Of a DNA stretch of 64,000 bases, positions 25,896-35,232 are shown piece after piece. Source of the DNA: Lachnospiraceae bacterium (GTDB lineage Bacteria; Bacillota; Clostridia; Lachnospirales; Lachnospiraceae); the NCBI GenBank assembly GCA_017450065.1, contig JAFSYI010000014.1, forward strand, positions 62,001-126,000. The letters run 5' to 3'. Position 1 is the stretch's first letter, and every line of letters begins with the position of its first letter. The translations under genes and the position numbers were made by a program. The notes beneath the pieces are model-generated. The model was not told the origin of the DNA, ran no database searches, and saw nothing but the letters and a program-made list of their open reading frames with translations.

Positions 25896-27356
25896 ATGGG
25901 CGGAATATTTGGAGTAGTATCTAAAAAGGACTGTGTACTTGATGTTTTTTTCGGGACAGATTATCATTCACACCTGGGAACGAGGAGAGCGGGAATGGCA
26001 ATGTATGGGGACCGTGGATTTGACAGAGCCATCCATAATATACAGAATTCACCGTTTCGTACCAAGTTTGAAAGAGATGTAACAGATTTCAACGGAAATA
26101 TCGGTGTCGGATGTATATCCGATTACGAACCTCAGCCGCTTCTTATACAGTCTCATCTGGGAAGCTATGCGATCACGACTGTCTGTAAGATAAATAATCT
26201 GGATGAGCTTGTAGCCGAAGCATATAATGTGGGACGGACGCAGTTCCTTGAAATGAGCGGAGGCAATATTAATCCCACGGAGCTGGTGGCAACACTCATC
26301 AATCAGAAGGACACGATAGCGGAAGGAATACAGTATGCGCTTGAAAGAGTAGACGGGTCGCTCACCCTGCTTGTGATGACGGATAAAGGGATATATGCCG
26401 GACGCGATCTCTACGGCCGGACGCCCCTTATGATAGGGAAAAAGGAAGATGAGGCATACTGTGTCGCATTTGAGAGCTTTTCATATATCAACCTCGGATA
26501 TAAGGATGAGAAGGAACTTGGTCCCGGAGAGATAGTTTACATAACTGCGGACGGGTACGAAACTCTCAGACCGGCGCAGGATATAATGAAGATATGTACC
26601 TTCCTGTGGATATACTACGGCTATCCCACATCCACATATGAGGGGGTAAATGTTGAAGCCATGAGATATAACTGCGGCAAGGCACTTGCCATAAGGGACA
26701 AGAGCTCATGGGCAGATGATGTAAGACCGGATCTTGTAGCGGGAGTTCCGGATTCGGGTACCGCACATGCCATAGGATATGCGAATGAATCGGGAATACC
26801 TTTTTCGCGTCCGTTTATAAAATATACTCCCACATGGCCGCGTTCATTCATGCCGACCGACCAGAACCAGAGAAATCTGATCGCCAGGATGAAGCTTATT
26901 CCGGTTGACCGTCTGATAAGAGGTAAATCACTGCTTCTTATTGACGATTCTATCGTAAGAGGAACCCAGCTCCGTGAGACTACCGAGTTCCTTTATAACA
27001 GCGGAGCCGGGGAGGTTCATATAAGACCTGCGTGTCCGCCGCTCCTTCATGGATGCAGGTTCCTTAATTTTTCCCGTTCGAATTCGGAATATGATCTTAT
27101 AACGCGCCGGGTCATCCGGGAAAGAGAGGGCGAGAATGTATCTGATGAGATCCTGAAAGATTATGCGGATCCCGACAGCACGAATTATAAGGAAATGCTT
27201 GATGAGATAAAGAAGCAGCTTAATTTCACATCCCTGCGTTTCCACCGCCTTGACGATATGGTGGAATCGGTGGGACTTCCGAAGGAGAAGCTGTGTACAT
27301 ACTGTTGGGACAAACAGGGAGACTGTCATAAGTGTGCATCATGCACCGGATGCTGA
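25896..27356 (+). CDS. PurF-type amidophosphoribosyltransferase homologue without catalytic Cys
   Basis: A 486-residue protein with the two-domain layout of glutamine PRPP amidotransferase. The N-terminal Ntn-glutaminase domain opens MGGIFGV instead of MCGIFGV, so the nucleophilic cysteine is Gly2. The phosphoribosyltransferase domain is intact around residues 345-358 (LLIDDSIVRGTQL). The C-terminus ends in a Cys cluster (CTYCWDKQGDCHKCASCTGC) that could hold Fe-S or zinc. It may use ammonia or a separate amidotransferase, or have another role; no purine genes adjoin it. GGAGG precedes the ATG. Confidence 0.88.
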   Translation: MGGIFGVVSKKDCVLDVFFGTDYHSHLGTRRAGMAMYGDRGFDRAIHNIQNSPFRTKFERDVTDFNGNIGVGCISDYEPQPLLIQSHLGSYAITTVCKINNLDELVAEAYNVGRTQFLEMSGGNINPTELVATLINQKDTIAEGIQYALERVDGSLTLLVMTDKGIYAGRDLYGRTPLMIGKKEDEAYCVAFESFSYINLGYKDEKELGPGEIVYITADGYETLRPAQDIMKICTFLWIYYGYPTSTYEGVNVEAMRYNCGKALAIRDKSSWADDVRPDLVAGVPDSGTAHAIGYANESGIPFSRPFIKYTPTWPRSFMPTDQNQRNLIARMKLIPVDRLIRGKSLLLIDDSIVRGTQLRETTEFLYNSGAGEVHIRPACPPLLHGCRFLNFSRSNSEYDLITRRVIREREGENVSDEILKDYADPDSTNYKEMLDEIKKQLNFTSLRFHRLDDMVESVGLPKEKLCTYCWDKQGDCHKCASCTGC

Positions 27357-27365
27357 AGTTTGTAT

Positions 27366-27457
27366 TATAACTGTTCTGATCCTCTTACGAAAGTATGGGG
27401 TGACTGCCGGAAAGTAACAGGGCTCATGTTAAAATGGTGTGCGGTTCCGGACAGCTG
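27366..27457. repeat. Degenerate copy of the dispersed inverted repeat
   Basis: ATAACTGTTCTGA after the PurF-like gene and TTCCGGACAGCTG before the next gene resemble the two arms of the repeat family, about 75 bp apart with several mismatches. Confidence 0.35.
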
Positions 27458-27474
27458 CGCAAAGAAGGATTGAT

Positions 27475-27861
27475 ATGGGTATATTGTATGATGCAAGAAA
27501 ACTGAAGGCGCTGGAATTCTTAAATGATCTGTGTGAATATGCAGGCAAGGGAAGTGATTTCACGCAGGAACTGTGGACCGAATTCCTGAATGATGATGAG
27601 CTGTACAGGGAATTCGTTTATTATGCCGACAATCATACTTTTCTTGATGATATGAAGATAAGCGGATATTCAATGTCGGATATGTATGTCTGGCAGATGG
27701 ACCGTTATAATATCGTACGCGAGCTGGGCAAGAACCCGGCCGCGTGCAACAAGGAGACTCTGGTGCTGAATGCATTCCGTGAGATGGCAAATATGAAGAG
27801 GGATCCTGCTACATACGTAAAACGCATAGAATCGGGAAAGGGTAATGACCGTTTGTCTTAA
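27475..27861 (+). CDS. Hypothetical protein
   Basis: A 128-residue soluble, acidic, mostly helical protein (LEFLNDLCEYAGKGSDF, MSDMYVWQMDRYN). GAAGG lies about 7 bp before ATG 27475; an upstream start in the same frame at 27439 has no ribosome site. Nothing in its sequence suggests a known family to me. It ends just before the long gene-free region with the candidate RNA. Confidence 0.65.
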   Translation: MGILYDARKLKALEFLNDLCEYAGKGSDFTQELWTEFLNDDELYREFVYYADNHTFLDDMKISGYSMSDMYVWQMDRYNIVRELGKNPAACNKETLVLNAFREMANMKRDPATYVKRIESGKGNDRLS

Positions 27862-27977
27862 TTGTAGCAACAGAATGTATTATACGTATTGTTTGGGAAA
27901 TGTATAAACAACAGACAAATAATACAATAATTTAGCAAAAATATACAGCAAAATTATAAAAAATACTGAAAATACTG

Positions 27978-28009
27978 TTGACATAACACAAAACATGTGT
28001 TAATATAAT
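27978..28009 (+). promoter_or_regulatory. Promoter with operator palindrome for the candidate RNA
   Basis: TTGACA (27978-27983) is followed by TAATAT at 17 bp (28001-28006) or TATAAT at 20 bp (28004-28009). A perfect inverted repeat TAACACA-5-TGTGTTA (27984-28002) fills the spacer exactly, the usual place for a repressor operator. The 110 bp upstream (27862-27977) are very AT-rich and hold no gene. Confidence 0.65.
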
Positions 28010-28012
28010 TTC

Positions 28013-28347
28013 AACACCAAGATAAAAGCCTCATCAGAGGTACAGTACTTGGTTGAAGATAAATCAGTCTGATAAAGGAGGTACGGTCCAAAGGATAGGT
28101 TAGTTTAAGGCATAAGCCTTTGCATTCGGAATTATCGCAGGTCTAATGTGAATCGGATATGAAAATTGGAAAACCACCATATAGGGTGAAGATGATCACA
28201 GCTGAAATCAGACATAAACGATAAGGAAGAAGAAGTCCGGCGTACTTACCCGAACGTTATCGGGAACGAAATGGGAAGAGAGGTATATTCCATTGATAAG
28301 CAATCTTTAAGAGACCACGGTGAGGATAAAAAAAGCCGTGGTCTCTT
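28013..28347 (+). ncRNA. Candidate structured non-coding RNA of about 335 nt
   Basis: The stretch has a promoter, no plausible reading frame and a strong terminal hairpin. Near the 5' end TTCAA-CA-CCAAG (28010-28021) pairs with CTTGGTTGAA (28048-28057) around an inner CCTC-ATCA-GAGG stem. Further on there is AAGGC-ATAA-GCCTT (28107-28120). A Shine-Dalgarno-like AAAGGAGGT (28075-28083) has no start codon behind it. The nearest plus-strand gene is about 760 bp away, so this is not an obvious leader. I could not match it to RNase P, tmRNA, SRP RNA, 6S RNA or a riboswitch. Confidence 0.55.
28309..28347 (+). terminator. 3' hairpin of the candidate RNA
   Basis: AAGAGACCACGG and CCGTGGTCTCTT form a perfect 12-bp stem with a 15-nt A-rich loop. 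The T-tract after it is weak (TTGCTGTTT). It may act with the next terminator at 28370. Confidence 0.7.
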
Positions 28348-28369
28348 GCTGTTTGAGGTCATACAAAAC

Positions 28370-28401
28370 AAAACCCCGGAAGCCGTGGGCTCCGGGGTTT
28401 T
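28370..28401. terminator. Bidirectional terminator between the RNA and mscL
   Basis: AAAACCCCGGA (28370-28380) and TCCGGGGTTTT (28391-28401) form an 11-bp stem with T-runs on both strands, so it can end the plus-strand RNA and the mscL transcript. Confidence 0.85.
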
Positions 28402-28429
28402 ATGTAAAAGGATATCCGTATCTTAAACA

Positions 28430-28867
28430 TCAGGCATCAAGATCTGCCGTACAGCAGGGACACTTGGTTGCCTTGATGTTGATCTCGGACTGGCATTTGG
28501 GACAGATCTTTGTTGTGGGATCTGCAGCAGCTTCTTCTTTCTTTTTAAGGTTGGCAGCCTTCTCTACGGCACCGTTTATTGCCTTGAGCATGCAGAACAG
28601 TACAAGAGCGATAATAAGGAAGTTGATCACTGCGGAAAGAAAACTGCCGTAATCGAAGGCAACACCGTTAATAACGAACTGGCCGCCTATCTTGACGCCG
28701 TCTTCGGAATTTCCGCCGCATATAAGCGCTATCAGCGGATTTATAAACGAATCGGTGAGAGAGCTTACTATGTTACCGAATGCTGCACCGATGATAACAC
28801 CGATCGCCATATCCATAACATTACCCTTTAATGCAAACTCCTTGAATTCTTCAAAAAACTTTTTCAT
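28430..28867 (-). CDS. mscL: Large-conductance mechanosensitive channel with C-terminal zinc ribbon
   Basis: A 145-residue protein. The MscL core has the amphipathic N-terminus (MKKFFEEFKEFALKGN), TM1 with VMDMAIGVIIGAAFG, and TM2 (about 75-97). The channel opens under membrane tension to release solutes in osmotic down-shock. After the usual C-terminal helix, residues 122-139 form a zinc ribbon (CPKC...CPCC), which standard MscL lacks. AGAGGTAAGG precedes the ATG. Confidence 0.95.
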   Translation of the reverse strand: MKKFFEEFKEFALKGNVMDMAIGVIIGAAFGNIVSSLTDSFINPLIALICGGNSEDGVKIGGQFVINGVAFDYGSFLSAVINFLIIALVLFCMLKAINGAVEKAANLKKKEEAAADPTTKICPKCQSEINIKATKCPCCTADLDA

Positions 28868-29055
28868 ATTCCTTACCTCTTTTCATTTAATATAAGTTGC
28901 CTGCAACAGATAGAATTTTACCATATTTTAACCGGACTATACAATAAAATTATGGAAAAAAAGCAGCCTTTTTGCCCCGGCAGGGACCTATCGAAAAAAA
29001 AATACAAAAAAATCATGCAAATTATCTATACATTATAGCGAAATTGTGACATATG

Positions 29056-29064
29056 TGCTACAAT
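29056..29064 (+). promoter_or_regulatory. Extended -10 promoter of the chemoreceptor gene
   Basis: TGC-TACAAT forms an extended -10 with no clear -35. The leader then carries a small GGGGC-CAT-GCCCC hairpin (29074-29086) before an AAGGAG ribosome site. Confidence 0.4.
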
Positions 29065-29110
29065 AGCTTTTACGGGGCCATGCCCCAAATAACTGTAAAG
29101 GAGACCTGCT

Positions 29111-30826
29111 ATGAAATTTTTGAAAAATGTTAGTGTTAGGATCAAGCTGTTGATACTTGTGGTACCGCTTTCTCTGGCTCTGATTGTCGCTTGTATTGTG
29201 ATGGGTGTTGAAATGTCCGGTACATCCGAAGAAGTGACGGGTATATATTATGATACCCTGTTTAAAGCTTCGGAAGCATTTATAAGCGCGGACAGGGATT
29301 TTTATCAGGCACGTGTTTCCCAGACTGCGAAGAACCTGAGTAAAACGGATGCCGATTATAAGGCTAATCAGGAGGATTTCCAGGAGAATATGCAGCAGGC
29401 TTATGACGGAGTACATGAGGGCGTGACGATCGCGTCGGCTGTTCCTTCGCTGTATAACGAGGTTCTGGCCGGTTCGAGTTCAAGTATTGCGTCTCTGGTG
29501 AGCGTGTTTGACGAGCATTACGCCAATGCACTGCAGCAGGGTACCAACGGAAATGATGTTAATTATGCGGCAGAATTCGATCTTGCAAGAGAAGCACTCG
29601 ATGAGATGACAATCATTACGGAGCAGTGGGCTGTAGAAGAGCATGAAGTGCTTCAGAAGAGTATAACAACCAAGATCGTGATCCTTTCGGTGATATTCGG
29701 TATACTTATTTTATTACTTCTATATATTGCCATTGTCATTATAAAGGAAATAACCCAGGGAGTTAATTCGGCTACTTCCAATCTTAACCAGCTCGCGGCA
29801 GGTAAGCTTGGCATAAAGCTTCCGGATGAGAAGAAGCTTGGCAATGATGAAATCGGTCAGATGCAGAAGGCTACCAGCCAGCTGACGCTTAAGCTTCGCG
29901 ATATAATGAGCAGAAGTAATGAGATGGCAAGGGATCTTTCCAGTGCGGGAAGCGATCTTGCACTGTCATCGGATCAGGCTTCACAGGCTTCCGGACAGGT
30001 TACGATAGCTGTAGACGAAATCAGCCAGGGCGCTGTATCACAGGCGGAGAGCGTTGAACATGCAGCCGGAAATACCAACGATATAGGAAACAATATTGAA
30101 GTAATAGCAACCAATGTTGAGCAGCTGGACGGATATGCAGAGAGCATGAAGGTTACCTGTGATGAGGCAATGGATGCTCTTAACAAGCTGCTTGATCAGA
30201 GCAGGGATGTTCAGGAGTCTGTACGAAACATCGGTCAGACAATTGATTCGACCAATGAATCGGCAAACGGCATACATGGTTTCGTAACTGCCATCACTTC
30301 AATTGCCAGCCAGACGAATCTGCTGTCACTGAATGCTTCGATAGAGGCTGCAAGAGCAGGAGAAGCAGGACGCGGGTTCGCGGTTGTTGCAGAAGAGATC
30401 GCGGCACTTGCAGAGCAGTCGAACCAGAGTGCCCAGGAGATAGGACGTATCGTAGACCAGCTTATGTATGATGCATCGGCATCGGTCGATGTTATGGCCA
30501 AGCTGAATGAGAGCTTCGAGAACCAGTCGATCCAGATGGAAGCGACGAGAGACAACATGGAATCCATGGCCAGAGGCGTAATAGCCGTAGCGGAGAGCGC
30601 AGAGGCTATAGCCTCCAAGATCGAAGGCCTTACGGGAGCGAAGGATACTCTGGTGGGAATAGTCAGCGATCTGTCGGCAATATCGGAAGAGAATGCAGCT
30701 TCAACAGAAGAAACCAATGCATCCATGCAGGAGCTTAATGCTACATTCAGTATAATCAATGATTCCGCATCAAACCTTCAGGAGCTTGCAAAAGAGCTTC
30801 AGGAGCTTATAAGCTATTTCGGATAA
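29111..30826 (+). CDS. Methyl-accepting chemotaxis protein
   Basis: A 571-residue receptor. TM1 is at about 14-36, an extracellular four-helix-type sensor of about 150 residues follows, TM2 is at about 190-212, then HAMP and the long cytoplasmic coiled coil. The signalling tip is recognisable ([22 protein letters not shown], then [10 protein letters not shown]). It would control CheA through CheW, neither of which is in the window. The ligand is unknown. Confidence 0.95.
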   Translation: MKFLKNVSVRIKLLILVVPLSLALIVACIVMGVEMSGTSEEVTGIYYDTLFKASEAFISADRDFYQARVSQTAKNLSKTDADYKANQEDFQENMQQAYDGVHEGVTIASAVPSLYNEVLAGSSSSIASLVSVFDEHYANALQQGTNGNDVNYAAEFDLAREALDEMTIITEQWAVEEHEVLQKSITTKIVILSVIFGILILLLLYIAIVIIKEITQGVNSATSNLNQLAAGKLGIKLPDEKKLGNDEIGQMQKATSQLTLKLRDIMSRSNEMARDLSSAGSDLALSSDQASQASGQVTIAVDEISQGAVSQAESVEHAAGNTNDIGNNIEVIATNVEQLDGYAESMKVTCDEAMDALNKLLDQSRDVQESVRNIGQTIDSTNESANGIHGFVTAITSIASQTNLLSLNASIEAARAGEAGRGFAVVAEEIAALAEQSNQSAQEIGRIVDQLMYDASASVDVMAKLNESFENQSIQMEATRDNMESMARGVIAVAESAEAIASKIEGLTGAKDTLVGIVSDLSAISEENAASTEETNASMQELNATFSIINDSASNLQELAKELQELISYFG

Positions 30827-30864
30827 GAGTATTTCCGTTTCCGGAAATATCCGATGATTTCTCA

Positions 30865-30899
30865 GGGCATTCCGTTTTTGAAAAACGGGATGCCCTTTT
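30865..30899 (+). terminator. Intrinsic terminator after the chemoreceptor gene
   Basis: GGGCATTCCGTTT and AAACGGGATGCCC form a 13-bp stem (one G-U) followed by TTTT. Confidence 0.88.
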
Positions 30900-30962
30900 A
30901 ATATGATACTTGTTGAAAATGAACTAATCTGTTAGAATTGTATCTATTATTAAAAGTCAAAA

Positions 30963-31021
30963 GTAACTATCCGGAATTGAAGGCTCATATTCAAAATATA
31001 TGTGCTGTTCTGAATAGTTAC
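30963..31021. repeat. Dispersed inverted repeat upstream of glnS
   Basis: GTAACTATCCGGAA (30963-30976) and TTCTGAATAGTTAC (31008-31021) are imperfect inverted arms around 31 bp. The left arm with its GGCTCA and CAAAATAT tail aligns to the copy at 25835. The repeat lies directly before the glnS ribosome site. Confidence 0.65.
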
Positions 31022-31049
31022 AGTCAAAAAACATATAGGGAGAAAAGAA

Positions 31050-32765
31050 ATGGCAGATGAGAATAATATAAAGGAAAACAGCGCAGAAGCGGCCGGAGGG
31101 GAAGATAAAGAGGTGGTTTCCCGTAATTTTATAGAGAATGAGATTGATAAGGATCTGGCGGAGGGTCATTATAAGACGGTCCATACGAGGTTCCCGCCCG
31201 AGCCTAACGGATATCTGCATATAGGACACGCGAAATCAATACTTCTTAATTACGGCCTGGCGCAGGAATACGGCGGAAAGTTCAATTTAAGGTTTGACGA
31301 TACCAACCCTACAAAGGAGAAGACGGAATTTGTCGAATCCATAAAGGCTGACGTAGAGTGGCTGGGTGCCGATTTTGAAGACAGGCTGTTCTTTGCATCG
31401 GATTATTTCGATCAGATGTATGAAGCGGCTGTCAAGCTTATAAAGAAGGGTAAGGCCTTTGTCTGTGATCTCAGCGCGGAGGAGATAAAGGAGTACAGGG
31501 GAAACTTCGAGACGCCGGGTAAGAACAGTCCGTACAGAGACAGGAGCATTGAGGAGAACCTTGAGCTTTTTGAGAATATGAAGAACGGCATGTATAAGGA
31601 TGGGGAGAAGGTCCTCAGGGCCAGGATTGATATGGCAAGTCCCAATATTAATATGCGTGATCCCGTGATTTACCGCGTAGCTCATATGAGTCATCATAAT
31701 ACGGGGGATAAGTGGTGCATTTATCCTATGTATGATTTTGCCCATCCCATTGAGGATGCGATCGAGGGAATCACCCATTCGATATGTACTCTTGAGTTCG
31801 AGGATCACAGACCGCTGTATGACTGGGTGGTCAGAGAGGTCGGGTATGAATATCCTCCGAGGCAGATCGAGTTCGCCAAGCTGTATCTTACCAATGTTGT
31901 AACGGGAAAGAGATATATTAAGAAGCTTGTTGAGGACGGTATCGTAGATGGCTGGGACGATCCGAGGCTTGTATCGATCGCAGCGCTCAGAAGACGCGGG
32001 TTCACGCCTGAATCGATCAGGATGTTTGTTGATCTGTGCGGCGTCAGCAAGAGCAATTCGAGCACGGACTATGCGATGCTTGAGTACTGCATAAGAGAGG
32101 ATCTTAAGTGCAAACGAAGCCGTATCATGGCAGTACTCGATCCGGTAAAGCTCATCATAGATAATTATCCGGAGGATAAGACAGAATGCTTCGAGATCGC
32201 CAATAATCTGGAGAACGAAAGCCTCGGTTCAAGGAAGGTGGCTTTCTCAAGAGAGCTGTATATTGACAGGGAGGACTTTATGATAGATCCTCCGAAGAAA
32301 TATTTCAGGCTCTTTCCGGGAAACGAGGTGCGTCTCATGAATGCGTACTTTGTTAAATGTGAAAGCTATGAGACCGATGCTGACGGTAATGTTACGACAG
32401 TCCACTGTACATACGATCCCGAGACAAGGAACGGAGAATGTTCCACAAGGAAGGTCAAGGGCACGATCCACTGGGTGAGCGCAGCACACAGCGTTAACGC
32501 AGAGGTCCGTCTGTATGAGAACCTTGTTGATGAGGAAAAGGGGGTATACAATAAGGAGGACGGTTCTCTTAACTTAAATCCCGACTCAAGGAGAATACTT
32601 AAGGATTGTCGCATAGAGGAGAACATTAAGGGAGCGAAGGCCTATGACAGCTTCCAGTTCGTAAGGCAGGGGTATTTCTGCGTGGATTCGAAGGATTCAA
32701 GGGATGATGCGCTCGTGTTTAACCGTATTGTTTCTCTGAAGAGCTCCTTTAAGCTTCCGTCATGA
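31050..32765 (+). CDS. glnS: Glutaminyl-tRNA synthetase
   Basis: A 571-residue class I synthetase that charges tRNA-Gln directly. It has the [12 protein letters not shown] nucleotide motif near the N-terminus, the FDDTNPTKE loop that marks the Glu/Gln group, and VSKSNS as the KMSKS equivalent. The C-terminal beta-barrel anticodon-binding part fits GlnRS, and GTIHWVSA is typical of GlnRS. Its presence means this organism need not rely only on GatCAB transamidation. No T-box precedes it. AGGGAG lies before the ATG. Confidence 0.96.
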   Translation: MADENNIKENSAEAAGGEDKEVVSRNFIENEIDKDLAEGHYKTVHTRFPPEPNGYLHIGHAKSILLNYGLAQEYGGKFNLRFDDTNPTKEKTEFVESIKADVEWLGADFEDRLFFASDYFDQMYEAAVKLIKKGKAFVCDLSAEEIKEYRGNFETPGKNSPYRDRSIEENLELFENMKNGMYKDGEKVLRARIDMASPNINMRDPVIYRVAHMSHHNTGDKWCIYPMYDFAHPIEDAIEGITHSICTLEFEDHRPLYDWVVREVGYEYPPRQIEFAKLYLTNVVTGKRYIKKLVEDGIVDGWDDPRLVSIAALRRRGFTPESIRMFVDLCGVSKSNSSTDYAMLEYCIREDLKCKRSRIMAVLDPVKLIIDNYPEDKTECFEIANNLENESLGSRKVAFSRELYIDREDFMIDPPKKYFRLFPGNEVRLMNAYFVKCESYETDADGNVTTVHCTYDPETRNGECSTRKVKGTIHWVSAAHSVNAEVRLYENLVDEEKGVYNKEDGSLNLNPDSRRILKDCRIEENIKGAKAYDSFQFVRQGYFCVDSKDSRDDALVFNRIVSLKSSFKLPS

Positions 32766-32882
32766 GGCGGCGAGGATGATGATGGAGGAGCTGAAGGGCC
32801 CGGTTGAAGGAGTGGAGTATACGGCTCCGGTGAACGGATAAAGAGAGTTCAGGGAAGTTCTTTGCACAGGTACGAACCGGTA

Positions 32883-33407
32883 ATGGATAAGGAAGAGATA
32901 TTTGAAAAGCTGATAGATGCCTATGCAGGCTATTATAATATTGAAAGGGCCGGGGATAAGACAGAAGAAGGCAGGGACAAGGTGCCTGAACCCTTCGACG
33001 CGTTGGGCTTTCTGGCAAATGAGGCACAGCAGTATTTCCTGGTTAAGGCTGCCGGGATAGCAGATGTAAATTCCTATGAGTATGTTTATTTCAAAAAATG
33101 CAGAAGCCTCGATCCGGATATGCTGCAAGAGCTTGACAGGACAGCATGGGAAGACGGGATATCAAGGGTAAGGCCATATTCCGGCCACAAGAATACCGAT
33201 GTTGCCCTTATAGTAACAGCTGATGAACTGACTTCAGGTGTCAGGGAGGCAGTTCCGGCATACAGGCATTCCAAAAATTATAAACTGGGTCTGTACGGAT
33301 TCTCCAACTACAGACTGGTTGTAATCGAAGCCCGCAGCGGTCTGATCCTCACAAACCGCCGGGGAAAGGATTTAAGGGACTTCGTTACACATATAACAAA
33401 TAAATAA
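32883..33407 (+). CDS. Hypothetical protein, possibly co-transcribed with cstA
   Basis: A 174-residue protein from ATG 32883; a TTG at 32862 with AGGGAAG upstream is an equally possible start (181 residues). The first half is helical; the second half is strand-rich (DVALIVTADEL, YKLGLYGFSNYRLVVIEA). It ends 25 bp before cstA. I recognise the general sequence type from Clostridia but cannot assign a function; a link to CstA is only suggested by position. Confidence 0.7.
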   Translation: MDKEEIFEKLIDAYAGYYNIERAGDKTEEGRDKVPEPFDALGFLANEAQQYFLVKAAGIADVNSYEYVYFKKCRSLDPDMLQELDRTAWEDGISRVRPYSGHKNTDVALIVTADELTSGVREAVPAYRHSKNYKLGLYGFSNYRLVVIEARSGLILTNRRGKDLRDFVTHITNK

Positions 33408-33432
33408 AAAGTGGGAAAAGGAGAGTGATAAA

Positions 33433-35136
33433 ATGTTGGCTTTGTTCATCATTTTAGCTGCTATTGTCTGCCTGATCGTGGGTTACGTAACTTATGGTTC
33501 ATGGCTTGCAAAGCAGTGGGGTATTGACCCTTCAAGAAAGACTCCTGCGATCGAGAGAGAGGACGGCGTTGACTATGTTTCCGCTCCGCCTGCAGTCCTT
33601 ATGGGACATCATTTCTCATCTATCGCCGGTGCAGGTCCCATAAACGGACCTATTCAGGCTTCTGTTTTCGGATGGCTTCCCGTCTTTCTGTGGTGTGTAC
33701 TCGGAGGCATTTTCTTTGGCGGTTTACAGGACTTCGGTTCCTTGTTTGCTTCGATACGTCACGACGGAAAATCACTCGGAGAGATCATTCATGATACCAT
33801 GGGTAAGAGGGCAAAGAGGCTGTTCCTTATATTTGCGCTTCTGGTTCTTATCCTGGTTATCGCTTCATTTGTCAACGTTGTTGCGGGTACCTTCTTTACG
33901 GAGGAGGGAGGATTCGGCTTCACGGCAAGTCCTACCAATAACCAGACAACAGCGATGATATCGCTTCTGTTCATTGTTCTTGCGATAGGCTACGGCTATA
34001 TCACGAACAAGATGAATGTTAAGACGCTTCCTGCGTCCATAGGTGGTATCATAGGCATTATCATCATCACGGTTATTGGTCTTAACTGTGGATTTGTTAT
34101 GGGACGCACGGCATGGATTTTATTTATAGGTGTTTATATAGTGATCGCTTCGCTGGTTCCCGTATGGATACTGCTCCAGCCTCGTGATTACCTTTCGAGC
34201 TTTCTGCTGTATGCAATGATGGGTGTTGCTGTTATCGGTATCCTGTTGAATGCTTTTACCGGCAATGCTTCATTTACGATTCCCGCGTTTACGGGATGGA
34301 AGACAGGAATAGGAACGATGTTCCCGGCGCTGTTCATAACAGTTGCCTGCGGTGCCTGCTCGGGCTTCCACAGCCTTATATCGACAGGAACATCCAGCAA
34401 GCAGCTGCGTAATGAGAAGGATGCAAAACCCATAGGCTACGGCTCGATGCTTATAGAATCGGCTCTCGGTGTAGTATCACTTATTGCTGTTGGAATGGTA
34501 TTCCAGAAGTATACGGATGGCGGCTTCGGTTCGCCTTCGGCTGCATTCGGCGGTGGTATTGCGATCATGTTCGGTCCGGAGGGTTCGGGAATCTACAATA
34601 CGATCTCAGCGCTTCTTACCCTTGCTGTTTCCGTATTCGCCCTTACCTCCCTTGATACCGGTACAAGGCTTTCACGTTTCATGTTCTCTGAGCTCTTCCT
34701 CGCAGAAGATGAAGCGACCTGGAAGGATGCCAAAGGCATGCGAAAGCTGTTTGCCCATCCTCTGTTCGGTACGATTTTCATGGTTGTTATCGGCTGCGTT
34801 CTCGGAGGACTTAAGCTGTCAGCTATCTGGGCACTTTTCGGAGCTGCAAACCAGCTGCTTGCAGGTATTGCGCTTCTGGCTGTATGTGCATGGCTCGGTG
34901 AAGTGGGTAAGAACAATAAGATGTTCTTCTTCCCTATGTGCTTCATGCTCTGCGCTACGCTTACAAGCCTTGTGCTCACCATATTAAAGAAGTTTGCGGC
35001 TATAGGAGAGGGCGCTGCAGAATGGGGTGATTACTTCCAACTGGTATTTGCACTTGCAATGGCTGTTCTTGCAGTTATACTTGTTGTTGAAGGTATTCAG
35101 ACCTTCAAACAGCAGGCGGCCGGAAAGAAGGCATAA
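33433..35136 (+). CDS. cstA: Carbon starvation protein CstA-family transporter
   Basis: A 567-residue protein with about 15 TM helices and the CstA N-terminal signature (DYVSAPPAVLMGHHFSSIAG, then GPINGPI). Family members import pyruvate or peptides during carbon limitation. The signature ACGACSGFHSLISTGTSSK and the C-terminal CstA_5TM-like part are present. AAAAGGAGA precedes the ATG. Transport specificity cannot be read from the sequence. Confidence 0.93.
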   Translation: MLALFIILAAIVCLIVGYVTYGSWLAKQWGIDPSRKTPAIEREDGVDYVSAPPAVLMGHHFSSIAGAGPINGPIQASVFGWLPVFLWCVLGGIFFGGLQDFGSLFASIRHDGKSLGEIIHDTMGKRAKRLFLIFALLVLILVIASFVNVVAGTFFTEEGGFGFTASPTNNQTTAMISLLFIVLAIGYGYITNKMNVKTLPASIGGIIGIIIITVIGLNCGFVMGRTAWILFIGVYIVIASLVPVWILLQPRDYLSSFLLYAMMGVAVIGILLNAFTGNASFTIPAFTGWKTGIGTMFPALFITVACGACSGFHSLISTGTSSKQLRNEKDAKPIGYGSMLIESALGVVSLIAVGMVFQKYTDGGFGSPSAAFGGGIAIMFGPEGSGIYNTISALLTLAVSVFALTSLDTGTRLSRFMFSELFLAEDEATWKDAKGMRKLFAHPLFGTIFMVVIGCVLGGLKLSAIWALFGAANQLLAGIALLAVCAWLGEVGKNNKMFFFPMCFMLCATLTSLVLTILKKFAAIGEGAAEWGDYFQLVFALAMAVLAVILVVEGIQTFKQQAAGKKA

Positions 35137-35170
35137 GCTTACATAACTCATCCCATGAAACAGGGAGCAA

Positions 35171-35199
35171 AAAAGAGGTCTGCATCGCAGACCTCTTTT
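35171..35199. terminator. Bidirectional terminator between cstA and the YtxH-like gene
   Basis: AAAAGAGGTCTGC and GCAGACCTCTTTT form a perfect 13-bp stem with a 3-nt loop and T-runs on both strands. Confidence 0.92.
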
Positions 35200-35232
35200 G
35201 CTTTATGTGGGAGAAATGCTTCCCCTGATAAA

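Noticed and set aside
27984-28002. Rex or Fur operator in the RNA promoter
   Set aside because: The half sites TAACACA/TGTGTTA and 5-bp centre do not fit TTGTTAA-N4-TTAACAA or the Fur consensus.
28075-28100. Small coding gene after the AAAGGAGGT sequence
   Set aside because: No ATG, GTG or TTG lies at a usable distance, so it is probably part of an RNA structure or chance.
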